Source: PHAA01 sp040217755 (lineage in GTDB: Bacteria > Bacillota > Syntrophomonadia > Syntrophomonadales > Syntrophomonadaceae). From it: a stretch of 10,354 nt of DNA. The position numbers and the translations under genes are program-made. Location of the stretch: assembly GCA_040217755.1 (NCBI GenBank), contig JBEHWJ010000076.1, forward strand, positions 1-10,354, read 5' to 3'. Positions within the stretch are counted from its first letter, which is position 1. Every line of letters starts with the position of its first letter. The notes under the pieces are model-generated. The model saw only the letters and a program-made list of their open reading frames with translations, had not been told where the DNA came from and searched no databases. Below are positions 1 to 7,223 of the stretch, in pieces.

Positions 1-429
1 ATCGAGGGTACCGCTGGCTTCACCCGCTTTGACCGTGTTGACATACACGGGGGGAAATACCCGGGGATGCTGGCCGAGGGCGTCTCCCAATCCTGAACCG
101 GAGCGGACTTCGGCCGCTACCCGCTCCAGAATCCTTTTCAGATGCGGCCCGTGGGTTTGCTGCTGCAGTATCTGCAGGCAATTCATCAGCGGCAGGCCGG
201 CGGCCAGCATGAGCGCCAACTGACCTGTAAATGATGCCAGTCCCCGCTGGTCGACTCGTATCGGCCGATGCAACTCGCGTCCGGACTGGTTTGCATCCAC
301 CTCCCGCAGGGCGATGATCGCATATCCCTGCTGGAGAAGCCCCGCTATCATAGCCTCTTTATGTTCGGCTTCCAGTATTCCGCTGATGGCGCCGCCCCCG
401 GCATCCCTGATCCGGTACTTGAATCTCAC
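1..429 (-). CDS. pilC: Type IV pilus inner-membrane platform protein PilC (GspF family), N-terminal part only
   Basis: The first 143 codons of a PilC/GspF platform protein are present, and the frame is still open at base 1. In the family, this polytopic protein couples the PilB and PilT motors to pilin assembly. The visible part begins VRFKYRIRDAGG and continues through the typical first cytoplasmic T2SSF domain: a hydrophilic head, then FTGQLALMLAAGLPLMNCLQ near residues 71-90, and EVRSGSGLGDAL and YVNTVKAGEASGTLD at the window edge. The first membrane segment lies beyond the window. The start is GTG at 429-427. A GGAGGT Shine-Dalgarno (443-438) sits 8 bases upstream and overlaps the region just after the pilT stop. 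The nearby GTG at 434 runs straight into a stop. The gene begins 14 bases after pilT ends, so the two are surely co-transcribed. Confidence 0.93.
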   Translation of the reverse strand, partial: MRFKYRIRDAGGGAISGILEAEHKEAMIAGLLQQGYAIIALREVDANQSGRELHRPIRVDQRGLASFTGQLALMLAAGLPLMNCLQILQQQTHGPHLKRILERVAAEVRSGSGLGDALGQHPRVFPPVYVNTVKAGEASGTLD

Positions 430-443
430 CTCACAGGACCTCC

Positions 444-1499
444 TTATCCATACATGCTTTGTTGTTCAGCTACCTGAAAAGCGGTCTGATCGGATATTTT
501 ATTCTGTTCCAACAATCGCTGCACGGCAGCCTTCATGCTCACCATCCCCTGGGCTGCTCCCGTCTGCAAAGCCGATTGGATAAGGTGCATTTTATTGCCC
601 CGCACCATATTCCTGATTGCCGGGGTCATGACCAAAATCTCGGCAGCCAGGATCCGGCTATCGCCATCACGGCGCGGAAACAGTTTCTGGTGGATTATCC
701 CCGTCAATGCATGGGATGCCTGGTTGCGGACCTGCTGTTGTTGATGGGGAGGAAACACATCGATTATCCGCTCCAAGGTCTGCACCGCGTTCCCGGAGTG
801 GACCGAGGCCAATACCAAATGACCAGTTTCAGCGGCAGTCAGGGCTATGGAGATCTCCTCCATGTCTCTTATCTCCCCCACCATTATGATGTCAGGGTCC
901 TGGCGCAGGGCTGAACGGAGGCCTTGCGCAAATGTGGGGATATCCCGGCCTATCTCGCGCTGGTTTATTATGGCCCGGACATGGCTATGTAAATATTCAA
1001 CCGGATCTTCCAGGGTTATGATATGACAGGAACGATCCCGGTTGACAAAATCGACCAGGGAAGCCAAAGTAGTCGATTTACCGCTGCCGCTGGTACCGCT
1101 GACCAGCACCAGTCCCCTTTCCCCCGATACCATCTTCTTCACTGTCTCCGGCAGGCCCAATTCTTCCAGAGCCGGTATCTTCCGGGGCAATATCCTTACT
1201 GCTGCCGCCCAACTCCCGCGGTGGGTATAAACATTCAGCCGGGCCCGGTTGGCATCGGGCAATGATATGGATAAGTCGGCCTGACCGTTCTTCGCCGATT
1301 CCCGGTCAACTGCCAGTCCCGGCAGTATGGTCCGGATCAAATCCTTCATATCGGACTCCCTGATAAGACCGTCCTCCGGCCGGGTGACCAAATGGCCATT
1401 GACCCGGTAGACCGGCGGGGAGTCAACCATGACATGTACGTCGGACGCACCCATACCAGCGCCCTGAATTATACACTCCATAACTGTCTGACCCGACAA
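444..1499 (-). CDS. pilT: Type IV pilus retraction-type ATPase PilT
   Basis: This 351-residue secretion-superfamily ATPase has the length and architecture of PilT, the hexameric motor that disassembles pili. The N-terminal PAS-like half starts at GASDVHV (residues 17-23). The RecA half has Walker A GTSGSGKST (135-143), Asp box ITLEDPVEY (161-169), INQREIGRD (178-186), Walker B DIIMVGEIRD (203-212) and LTAAETGHLVL (220-230). RIIDVFP (244-250) and AIRNMVRG (294-301) mark it as PilT rather than PilB, and it lacks the PilB zinc cysteines. Two signatures are divergent: the His box reads ASVHSGNA rather than GTLHTxxA, and the glutamate ending AIRNLIRE is Gly301. The TTG start is supported by a GGAGG placed 8 bases upstream; the in-frame ATG at codon 7 has no such site. 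The gene starts 3 bases after the pilB stop. The family call is firm, but active retraction is inferred. Confidence 0.93.
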   Translation of the reverse strand: MSGQTVMECIIQGAGMGASDVHVMVDSPPVYRVNGHLVTRPEDGLIRESDMKDLIRTILPGLAVDRESAKNGQADLSISLPDANRARLNVYTHRGSWAAAVRILPRKIPALEELGLPETVKKMVSGERGLVLVSGTSGSGKSTTLASLVDFVNRDRSCHIITLEDPVEYLHSHVRAIINQREIGRDIPTFAQGLRSALRQDPDIIMVGEIRDMEEISIALTAAETGHLVLASVHSGNAVQTLERIIDVFPPHQQQQVRNQASHALTGIIHQKLFPRRDGDSRILAAEILVMTPAIRNMVRGNKMHLIQSALQTGAAQGMVSMKAAVQRLLEQNKISDQTAFQVAEQQSMYG

Positions 1500-1502
1500 T
1501 CT

Positions 1503-3065
1503 CTAATCCTCCTCCATTACCGCTTTCATTACTTCTTCCAATGAGGTCAGTCCCTGCCTGGCCTTGTCCAGAGCATCCTCCCTCATCGGGATCATCCCGT
1601 CCCTTAACGCCTCTGACCGGCACCCCTCCGCTTCGGCCGCGCCATGGACAGCCCGGCGCACATATGGTCCCGCCACCATCACCTCCTGAAGGGCGAGGCG
1701 ACCCCGGTACCCTATCTGACGGCATAGGTTGCACCCGGTGGGGGCAAAGAAGGTCCCGCCGGCTTCCCCGGGGATACCCAACATGACTGCCCGGGCCTCA
1801 TCCAGCACGTAAGGCCGGCGGCAATTGACGCACAAGCGGCGTACCAACCGTTGGGCCACCACCCCATTAAGTGAAGTGGCCAGCAGGAACGGTTCTATCC
1901 CCATATCCGCCAATCGGGCTACGCTGCTGGCAGCGCTGTTGGTGTGGAGGGTGGATAATACCAGGTGGCCGGTCAGAGCCGCTCTTACTGCCAAACGGGC
2001 CGTTGCCTGGTCACGGATTTCACCAACCATTATTATGTCCGGGTCCTGGCGCAGGATGGATCCCAAACCGGCAGAGAAATCCAGGCCGGCTTTGGGATTT
2101 ATCTGAACCTGGTTGATGCCGGCCAGGGTGTATTCCACCGGATCCTCCAGGGTTATGATATTGCGGCCGGTTGAATCCATTTCCTGAAGCAAAGCATATA
2201 GGGTGGTGGTTTTGCCCGACCCGGTTGATCCGGTAACCAGGATCATGCCGCGGAGGCGTTGGGTCAAGCGACGGATTTGGTCCATATTCTTCGGGCTCAA
2301 TCCCAGTTGGTCTGGGCCCGTAATCAAAGTCCTCCGGTCCAATACCCGGATGGCGATCTTCTCCCCATGGGAGGTGGGAAGAGTAGAAAGGCGGAAATCC
2401 ACCTCTTCCGAATCGACCTCGAGCTGAAAACGTCCATCTTGAGGGACTCTTTTTTCGGCGATATCCATCCCCGCCATAATCTTCAGGCGTGAAACCAACT
2501 GCAGTAGTAACGACCGGGAAAAACTCATCACCGGATATAACTCCCCGTCAACCCGCAAGCGTACCCGGACCGAATCAACCTGGGGCTCAATATGGACATC
2601 GCTGCTGCCGGCGGCAACTGCTTGTTTGAGGAGCAGGTTCACCATCCTTACTACCGGGGCATAGTCGTGGATACTTATGGATCGGGATTCTTGGCTGTCC
2701 CGGGTTTCCTTATCGAGCAGTTCCCCCAGTTCCGCTAAAAGTATCTCCATGCCCGGGTCGGGGTGGAAAGCCAGCACGTTGCGGACCGCAGTTTCGATCT
2801 CCGCCGCTGGCGCCAACACCGGGATGACTTCCAGGCCGGTGATCAAACGGACGTCATCTATTTTCCGATGGTCCCAGGGATCCGCCATGGCCACCGTGAC
2901 AGAATTTCTCGTTCGTGAGACGGGCAGGACATTCTGGGAGCGGATCATTTGATATGGCAAGAGCCGGAGGGCTTCTTTTTGTATGTCTGTGTTCACCAGA
3001 CTTACGGCTGGAATCCCCGGCCTGGCCTCCTGACCGGTCTGGATTGACGTTATATCTCTATTCAT
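1503..3065 (-). CDS. pilB: Type IV pilus assembly (extension) ATPase PilB, GspE family
   Basis: This 520-residue GspE/PilB ATPase powers pilin polymerisation at the inner membrane. Residues about 19-97 match the second half of the T2SSE_N/MshEN domain (LLPYQMIRSQNVLPVS, VAMADPWD, ITGLEVIPVLAP). Then come SSDVHIEP (154-161), Walker A GSTGSGKTT (279-287), Asp box ITLEDPVEY (304-312), Walker B DIIMVGEIRD (343-352) and His box HLVLSTLHTNSA (367-378). The zinc-binding tetracysteine characteristic of PilB/GspE is Cys412, Cys415, Cys445 and Cys448. The protein is shorter at the N terminus than many PilBs because the RLGxxL-bearing first half of the MshEN domain is missing. An in-frame TGA three codons before the ATG rules out an upstream extension. 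The ATG is preceded by AAGGA about 10 bases upstream. It is the first gene of the pilB-pilT-pilC cluster, behind the nadE terminator, so it probably has its own promoter. Confidence 0.95.
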   Translation of the reverse strand: MNRDITSIQTGQEARPGIPAVSLVNTDIQKEALRLLPYQMIRSQNVLPVSRTRNSVTVAMADPWDHRKIDDVRLITGLEVIPVLAPAAEIETAVRNVLAFHPDPGMEILLAELGELLDKETRDSQESRSISIHDYAPVVRMVNLLLKQAVAAGSSDVHIEPQVDSVRVRLRVDGELYPVMSFSRSLLLQLVSRLKIMAGMDIAEKRVPQDGRFQLEVDSEEVDFRLSTLPTSHGEKIAIRVLDRRTLITGPDQLGLSPKNMDQIRRLTQRLRGMILVTGSTGSGKTTTLYALLQEMDSTGRNIITLEDPVEYTLAGINQVQINPKAGLDFSAGLGSILRQDPDIIMVGEIRDQATARLAVRAALTGHLVLSTLHTNSAASSVARLADMGIEPFLLATSLNGVVAQRLVRRLCVNCRRPYVLDEARAVMLGIPGEAGGTFFAPTGCNLCRQIGYRGRLALQEVMVAGPYVRRAVHGAAEAEGCRSEALRDGMIPMREDALDKARQGLTSLEEVMKAVMEED

Positions 3066-3083
3066 CTTGGCTCAATCCTTAAT

Positions 3084-3095
3084 TATCGGCCGATA
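3084..3095. repeat. Perfect 12-bp palindrome just upstream of the pilB ribosome binding site
   Basis: TATCGGCCGATA reads the same on both strands. It lies 18 bases before the pilB ATG and directly abuts the region containing AAGGA. As RNA it could pair between molecules or form only a very tight hairpin; as DNA it could be an operator half-site pair. I do not recognise it as a site for any particular regulator. Confidence 0.4.
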
Positions 3096-3144
3096 TCACT
3101 GCCAGCCGTTCTTCAGATAATTCTCGTGAATTTGGCAAATTATT

Positions 3145-3158
3145 TTGTCTTTAGACAA
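3145..3158. promoter_or_regulatory. Perfect 14-bp dyad upstream of pilB, candidate operator
   Basis: TTGTCT and AGACAA arms separated by two bases form a perfect inverted repeat in the AT-rich spacer, 79 bases upstream of the pilB ATG. It is short for a terminator and has no U tract, so a dimeric repressor or activator site is the likelier reading. The regulator is unknown. Regulation of the pilus genes from this site is inference. Confidence 0.4.
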
Positions 3159-3180
3159 CTGTACATATATTTCTACAGAT

Positions 3181-3208
3181 AACATATTTTTCCTTTTTTT
3201 CTGGGCAA
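3181..3208 (-). promoter_or_regulatory. Weak candidate promoter for pilB-pilT-pilC
   Basis: On the minus strand, TTGCCC (3208-3203) and TATGTT (3186-3181) are separated by 16 bases. Each box matches the sigma-A consensus at 4 of 6 positions. The pair lies downstream of the nadE terminator and upstream of the 14-bp dyad, a reasonable place for a pilus-operon promoter. The region is so AT-rich that such matches arise by chance, so this is only tentative. Confidence 0.2.
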
Positions 3209-3232
3209 ATATTTCCCTAATATTTTACAAAT

Positions 3233-3264
3233 AAAAAACAGGGCTGATTTCTTAATGCCCTGTT
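3233..3264 (-). terminator. Rho-independent terminator after nadE
   Basis: On the minus strand, an 8-bp perfect stem (AACAGGGC at 3264-3257 with GCCCTGTT at 3244-3237) encloses a 12-base loop. Six consecutive T residues (3238-3233), overlapping the last base of the stem, follow and continue into ATTT. It lies about 40 bases past the nadE stop, so it separates the galT-to-nadE operon from the pilus operon. There is no T tract on the plus strand, so it acts in one direction only. Confidence 0.9.
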
Positions 3265-3304
3265 GTGATCTGTTTAGGTTATTGATGACCGTCGGCGCTG
3301 GCGT

Positions 3305-4954
3305 CTAAATCTCGTATCGGGCGGCGATCGGCATGTGCCGCCCGGCCCCAAATGCCCGGGTACTCACTTTAAGCCCCGGGGCGGCTTGCCGGCGCTTATA
3401 TTCGTTGTGGTTGACGGTCCGCAGCACCCACCGCACCGTCTCAGGCTCAAAACCCTTTTCGATTATCTGCTCGGCCGACTGGTTCTCTTCGATATAAAGA
3501 TTCAGGATAGCATCCAGGACCGGGTAAGGCGGTAAGGTATCCTGATCCTTCTGGTCGGGCCTCAACTCGGCCGAAGGGGCTTTTTCCACAATAGCCGCGG
3601 GAATTGTCTCCCGCTCCCGGTTGATATAGGCGGTTAATTCATAAACCACCGTCTTGGGGACATCTGCCAGCACGCTCAGGCCCCCGCACATATCTCCATA
3701 TAATGTACAGTAACCGACCGCAATCTCACTCTTATTACCGGTGTTGATGACCATCGAACCGAATTTATTGGACAAAGCCATCAGGATATTGCCCCTGATC
3801 CGGGCCTGGATGTTCTCTTCGGTAATATCGGGAGCACACCCGACAAAATGCTCCCGGAGAGACTCGAGGTAGGTGTTGAATATGGCGGCGATAGGTATGG
3901 TCTTGCATTCGATCCCCAGGTTGGCGGCCAATTGCCGGGAATCGTCCACACTGCCTTGGGATGAATATTGGGACGGCATACAGACTCCCTGCACATTTTC
4001 TTTTCCCAGGGCCTCCACGGCCAAACATGCGACCACAGCTGAATCGATGCCGCCCGAAAGTCCTATGATGACCCGGCTGAAACCGCATTTACGAATATAA
4101 TCCCGTAAACCCAGCACTAAAGCTTCATAGAGTTCAGCCATCTGGTCCCGTTTTGGGCAGGAGACCGGGAGCACGTCCTGGCCCGTCTCAACCATGCGTA
4201 CTTCCTCGGCAAACGCCGCCAGCGCATATAGTATCTCCCCATCCGTATCAACCAGGATGCTCTGGCCATCGAAAATCAATTCATCGTTGCCCCCCACCTG
4301 ATTCAGGTAGATGACCGGCACGCCGTGGTTACGGGCATGTTTGCTCATCAGTCGGCATCTTACTTCCTCTTTATTCAAATAATACGGAGAGGCAGAGATA
4401 TTTATCAATAGATCTATCCCTTGTCCAGCCAGTTCCGCTACTGGATCCCAATCATAACGAACCGCGCCCTTCCACAAATCACTTTCATTCCAGGCGTCTT
4501 CGCAGATGGTGATCCCCAACCGCAGCCCTTTATAGGTGACTGGCCTCACCCTCCTGCCAGCATCGAAATAGCGGGTTTCATCGAACACGTCATAAGATGG
4601 CAGCAGGCATTTGGATTGGTTGAGCAGGATTTTCCCATCTGCGATCAACCAGGCCGAATTGTATAAACCACGACCGGTCTTTTTCCCCGTAATCTGGGGC
4701 GCGCCAAAAAGAACAGCACATCCCGGCCGTCCTGCCGAGAGAGCCAAGATCCGTTTGGTGGCCTGATCGACCCGTTTCAGGAAATCAGGTCTTTCCAACA
4801 GATCCCGGGGCGGATATCCAGCCAAAAACAACTCCGGAAATATTACCAGGTCGGCTTGCTGGCGGTAGCAGTCGGTCCAAACTTCCTCCAGATGCCGCAG
4901 ATTGCCCTGGATATCACCGACGATAGGATTCAGTTGGGCCATGGCTATCTTCAT
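3305..4954 (-). CDS. nadE: Glutamine-dependent NAD(+) synthetase
   Basis: This 549-residue two-domain enzyme makes NAD+ from deamido-NAD, ATP and glutamine, the last step of NAD synthesis. Residues 1 to about 260 form a carbon-nitrogen hydrolase (glutaminase) domain with the catalytic triad Glu41 (FPELFLAGYPP), Lys115 (NQSKCLLP) and Cys151 (GITICEDAW), followed by LINISASPYY. Residues about 275-549 are the adenylating domain with P-loop SGGIDS (300-305), VQGVCMPSQYSS, INTGNKSEIAVGYCTLYGD and the APSAELRPDQKDQD motif. The length fits the bacterial NadE class that carries its own glutaminase domain. The ATG overlaps the aroK stop as ATGA and has GGAGG 9 bases upstream, so translational coupling is likely. 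It is the last gene before the terminator. Its place behind aroK, where aroB often sits in Clostridia, is unusual. Confidence 0.97.
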   Translation of the reverse strand: MKIAMAQLNPIVGDIQGNLRHLEEVWTDCYRQQADLVIFPELFLAGYPPRDLLERPDFLKRVDQATKRILALSAGRPGCAVLFGAPQITGKKTGRGLYNSAWLIADGKILLNQSKCLLPSYDVFDETRYFDAGRRVRPVTYKGLRLGITICEDAWNESDLWKGAVRYDWDPVAELAGQGIDLLINISASPYYLNKEEVRCRLMSKHARNHGVPVIYLNQVGGNDELIFDGQSILVDTDGEILYALAAFAEEVRMVETGQDVLPVSCPKRDQMAELYEALVLGLRDYIRKCGFSRVIIGLSGGIDSAVVACLAVEALGKENVQGVCMPSQYSSQGSVDDSRQLAANLGIECKTIPIAAIFNTYLESLREHFVGCAPDITEENIQARIRGNILMALSNKFGSMVINTGNKSEIAVGYCTLYGDMCGGLSVLADVPKTVVYELTAYINRERETIPAAIVEKAPSAELRPDQKDQDTLPPYPVLDAILNLYIEENQSAEQIIEKGFEPETVRWVLRTVNHNEYKRRQAAPGLKVSTRAFGAGRHMPIAARYEI

Positions 4955-5520
4955 TCCGTCCTACCTCCTGATGCCGGCCCCGCCTCGGCGGAACCATCCG
5001 GTAAATGCCCCATTATTTTAAGATTGTTGATTATAGCATCCAGGGTTTCGTTCATGCTTTTGCCGCCGGTAGTTACCTTTAAATCGGCACAGGCATAAAA
5101 TGGTTGGCGAACCTTAAGCAACTCCTCCACGTCTGCAACGCTGACGTTTTTTCTGAGCAGCGGCCGGCTGCCCTTCTTGCGGTTGACCCGGGCCTGGATA
5201 TCAACCGGATCGGCATCCAGGTACACCAGGACGCCGTTTTCCCTCAGAGCGGCGACATTGGCGGAACAGAGCACCGCCCCCCCCCCGGTGGCAATGACCA
5301 GGTCTTCCCGGTGGCCTAATTTCCTGGCCATCAGGCTTTCTTCGGAGCGAAACCGGACCTCGCCGTAATGTCGGAATATCTCCGCTACCGACATCCCGAT
5401 CAAGGTTTCTATCTCGTGGTCCATATCCACGAAGGTCCTCTTCAGTCTCTCCGCCAGACGTAATCCCACGGTGGTCTTCCCGCTTCCCATGAAGCCGATC
5501 AACACTATATTCTTTGCCAT
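4951..5520 (-). CDS. aroK: Shikimate kinase
   Basis: This cytoplasmic enzyme phosphorylates the 3-hydroxyl of shikimate using ATP. The 189-residue protein has P-loop GFMGSGKT (9-16), Asp32 and Asp34 (DMD) for magnesium and shikimate, Arg58 (RFRSEE), the shikimate-binding GGG (79-81, in IATGGGAVL), lid arginine in SRPLL (near 119) and the adenine-side R-x-P-F-Y (138-142). The last 15 or so residues, rich in Gly, Ala and Ser, extend beyond the usual fold. I chose ATG at 5520 because GGAAGG lies 7 bases upstream; the in-frame TTG at 5526 would have no spacing to it. The gene overlaps the end of aroC by 16 bases. The GGG motif is encoded by an uninterrupted run of ten G residues (5286-5277), a potential slippage site. 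Confidence 0.96.
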   Translation of the reverse strand: MAKNIVLIGFMGSGKTTVGLRLAERLKRTFVDMDHEIETLIGMSVAEIFRHYGEVRFRSEESLMARKLGHREDLVIATGGGAVLCSANVAALRENGVLVYLDADPVDIQARVNRKKGSRPLLRKNVSVADVEELLKVRQPFYACADLKVTTGGKSMNETLDAIINNLKIMGHLPDGSAEAGPASGGRTE

Positions 5521-6692
5521 TTCCAAACCTTCCGCAAATATTCACGATAGGCAGCGTAATTGGATTCGATTTGCCCGATGAAGTCTCCCCCCACTTTAGC
5601 CAGGAAGGCCCGGGCCAGCCCATATGCCAACATGGCTTCGCCCACGATGCTGGCCGCGGGTACGGCACAGATGTCCGATCTTTCGATATCGGCCTTCTCT
5701 TCGGCCCATATCGCCGTATTGACACTGATCAAAGGCTTATAAAGCGTGGGGATGGGTTTCATGTAAGCCCGGGCCCATATAGACTCGCCGTTGCTCATGC
5801 CTCCCTCGATCCCTCCAGCATGGTTGGTCGGTCGGTAGATCCCCCGGGTTTCATCGAAGCGTATCTCATCGTGCACCTTTGATCCGGGCCGGGCAGCATT
5901 GTTTATCCCGTCTCCCACTTCAACTGCCTTTATGGCTGGTATGGACACCAGCAGGGCGCTCAATTGTGCATCGAGACGTCCTTCCCAGGAAGTATAGGTG
6001 CCGATTCCGGGGGGTACCCCCAGGATGCCCACTTCAAAACACCCCCCCAAAGATTCCCCTGCCTGGCGGGCATTATCGATGGCCTGTACCATTTGCCCGC
6101 TTATGGTCTCATCCGGGCAACGCACCGGCGAAGCTTCCACCCGGTTCCGGAAGTCCTGCAGACTGTCCCGGTCAACTGGCTGGGATACGGCACTGACCGC
6201 TCCGATGGAAACTACCTGGCTGTATATGTCCATATCAAATCGTTCCAGCAACTTCCTGAATATCGCCCCCGCTGCCACCCGGGAGGCGGTTTCGCGGGCA
6301 CTGGCTCTCTCCAGGACATCGCGCATATCGGTATGATTGAATTTCATCGCCCCGCCCAGATCGGCATGGCCGGGCCGGGGCCGCTGCACACTGCGCTCCC
6401 TCGGCCCTTGGCCTTCTCCTACCGCCATTATATCCTGCCAGTTGCTCCAGTCACGGTTCCTGATTATAAATGATAGGGGGCTGCCGGTGGTGTGACCATT
6501 GCGGATTCCAGCCAGTATCTCCACTTCATCGGCCTCGATGGCCATGCGTCCTCCGCGCCCGTGGCCCTTTTGACGGCGCTGCAGCTGCAGGTTTATCTCT
6601 CCGGCGGAGATTGGCAACCCGGCCGGCATGCCCTCTATGATGGTGACCAGCGCCTGACCATGGGATTCACCCGCGGTAATATATTCGAGCAT
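5505..6692 (-). CDS. aroC: Chorismate synthase
   Basis: This enzyme converts 5-enolpyruvylshikimate 3-phosphate to chorismate, using reduced FMN without net redox change. The 395-residue length is normal for the bacterial family. Recognised signatures include AGESHGQALV with His11, RRQKGHGRGGRM (39-50), RNRDWSNW (78-85), RPRPGHADLGGAMKF (104-118), the ERASARETASRVAAGA block (128-143), GGIEGGMSNGE, and AVPAASIVGEAMLA near the C terminus. The ATG at 6692 has GGAGG 5 bases upstream and lies 9 bases after the UPF0316 gene. The 3' end overlaps aroK, so synthesis of two shikimate-pathway enzymes is probably coupled. No active-site departure is visible. Confidence 0.98.
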   Translation of the reverse strand: MLEYITAGESHGQALVTIIEGMPAGLPISAGEINLQLQRRQKGHGRGGRMAIEADEVEILAGIRNGHTTGSPLSFIIRNRDWSNWQDIMAVGEGQGPRERSVQRPRPGHADLGGAMKFNHTDMRDVLERASARETASRVAAGAIFRKLLERFDMDIYSQVVSIGAVSAVSQPVDRDSLQDFRNRVEASPVRCPDETISGQMVQAIDNARQAGESLGGCFEVGILGVPPGIGTYTSWEGRLDAQLSALLVSIPAIKAVEVGDGINNAARPGSKVHDEIRFDETRGIYRPTNHAGGIEGGMSNGESIWARAYMKPIPTLYKPLISVNTAIWAEEKADIERSDICAVPAASIVGEAMLAYGLARAFLAKVGGDFIGQIESNYAAYREYLRKVWKWQRI

Positions 6693-6701
6693 AAGACCCT
6701 C

Positions 6702-7208
6702 CTATTTTTTGATCAAGTATCCGCCCCGGAAATGCTTGGGCTCCATAAAAACCACAAAAGCATTGGGGTCCCTCTCCCTCACATAAGCGGTGACCTGCCG
6801 TGCCGTCTGGCGCTTCAAAACCATGTTCAGGACCAACTTGGGACCCACTCTGCCCCGGGCATCCCAGGTAGTGACCGGAAATCCTTCCGATCTCAATTCT
6901 TCTGCTATATAGCTATGCTCTTCATCGATTATGATCTGCACTCCCCGGTAACCCAAAGCCAGGCGTTCCTCGATAAAGCTGCCGACGACCACCCCCAGGG
7001 AGAATCCCAGGCAAAAAACGATCAGCTTGACCGGATCATTCAAAGAACCGACCACCATGCCCAGGGCTATCGTATAGACCATGATCTCGAAAAATCCGAT
7101 CACGGCTGCGGTCCATTTATCTCCCCGAATAATCAGGATCATACGGATCGTACCCATGGAGACATCGATGATACGGGCCAGGAAGATGAACAACAGCTGC
7201 ACCAACAT
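6702..7208 (-). CDS. UPF0316 family membrane protein (DUF5698-DUF2179, YebE-like)
   Basis: This 168-residue protein has an N-terminal hydrophobic half with three probable membrane segments (about residues 2-20, 33-54 and 60-80). A soluble C-terminal DUF2179-like domain begins near GYRGVQIIIDEE and includes GRVGPKLVLNMVLKRQTARQV. Sequence, order and length match the UPF0316 family, to which Bacillus subtilis YebE belongs. The function is unknown; related DUF2179 domains occur at the C terminus of YitT-type membrane proteins, which suggests a small-ligand or sensing domain, but that is inference. The ATG has GGAGG 6 bases upstream. It sits between the pseudopilin gene (15-base gap) and aroC (9-base gap), so it is part of the same transcript. 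Confidence 0.85.
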   Translation of the reverse strand: MLVQLLFIFLARIIDVSMGTIRMILIIRGDKWTAAVIGFFEIMVYTIALGMVVGSLNDPVKLIVFCLGFSLGVVVGSFIEERLALGYRGVQIIIDEEHSYIAEELRSEGFPVTTWDARGRVGPKLVLNMVLKRQTARQVTAYVRERDPNAFVVFMEPKHFRGGYLIKK

Positions 7209-7223
7209 ATTGTGCCTCCTATG

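Noticed and set aside
459..914. Open frame of 151 codons on the plus strand opposite pilT
   Set aside because: It lies entirely antisense to the well-supported pilT gene, has no recognisable domain, and is explained by the GC-rich codon pattern of the real gene.
3066..3232. Possible c-di-GMP (GEMM) riboswitch upstream of pilB
   Set aside because: Such riboswitches do precede clostridial pilus genes, so I looked, but I could not find the conserved GEMM core or its paired stems in this AT-rich stretch.
5201..5725. Minus-strand frame of 174 codons spanning the aroC/aroK junction
   Set aside because: It is a different frame of aroC and aroK; its apparent P-loop-free Arg/Gly-rich product has no homology signals. 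It is where a slipped aroK G tract would lead, not a gene.
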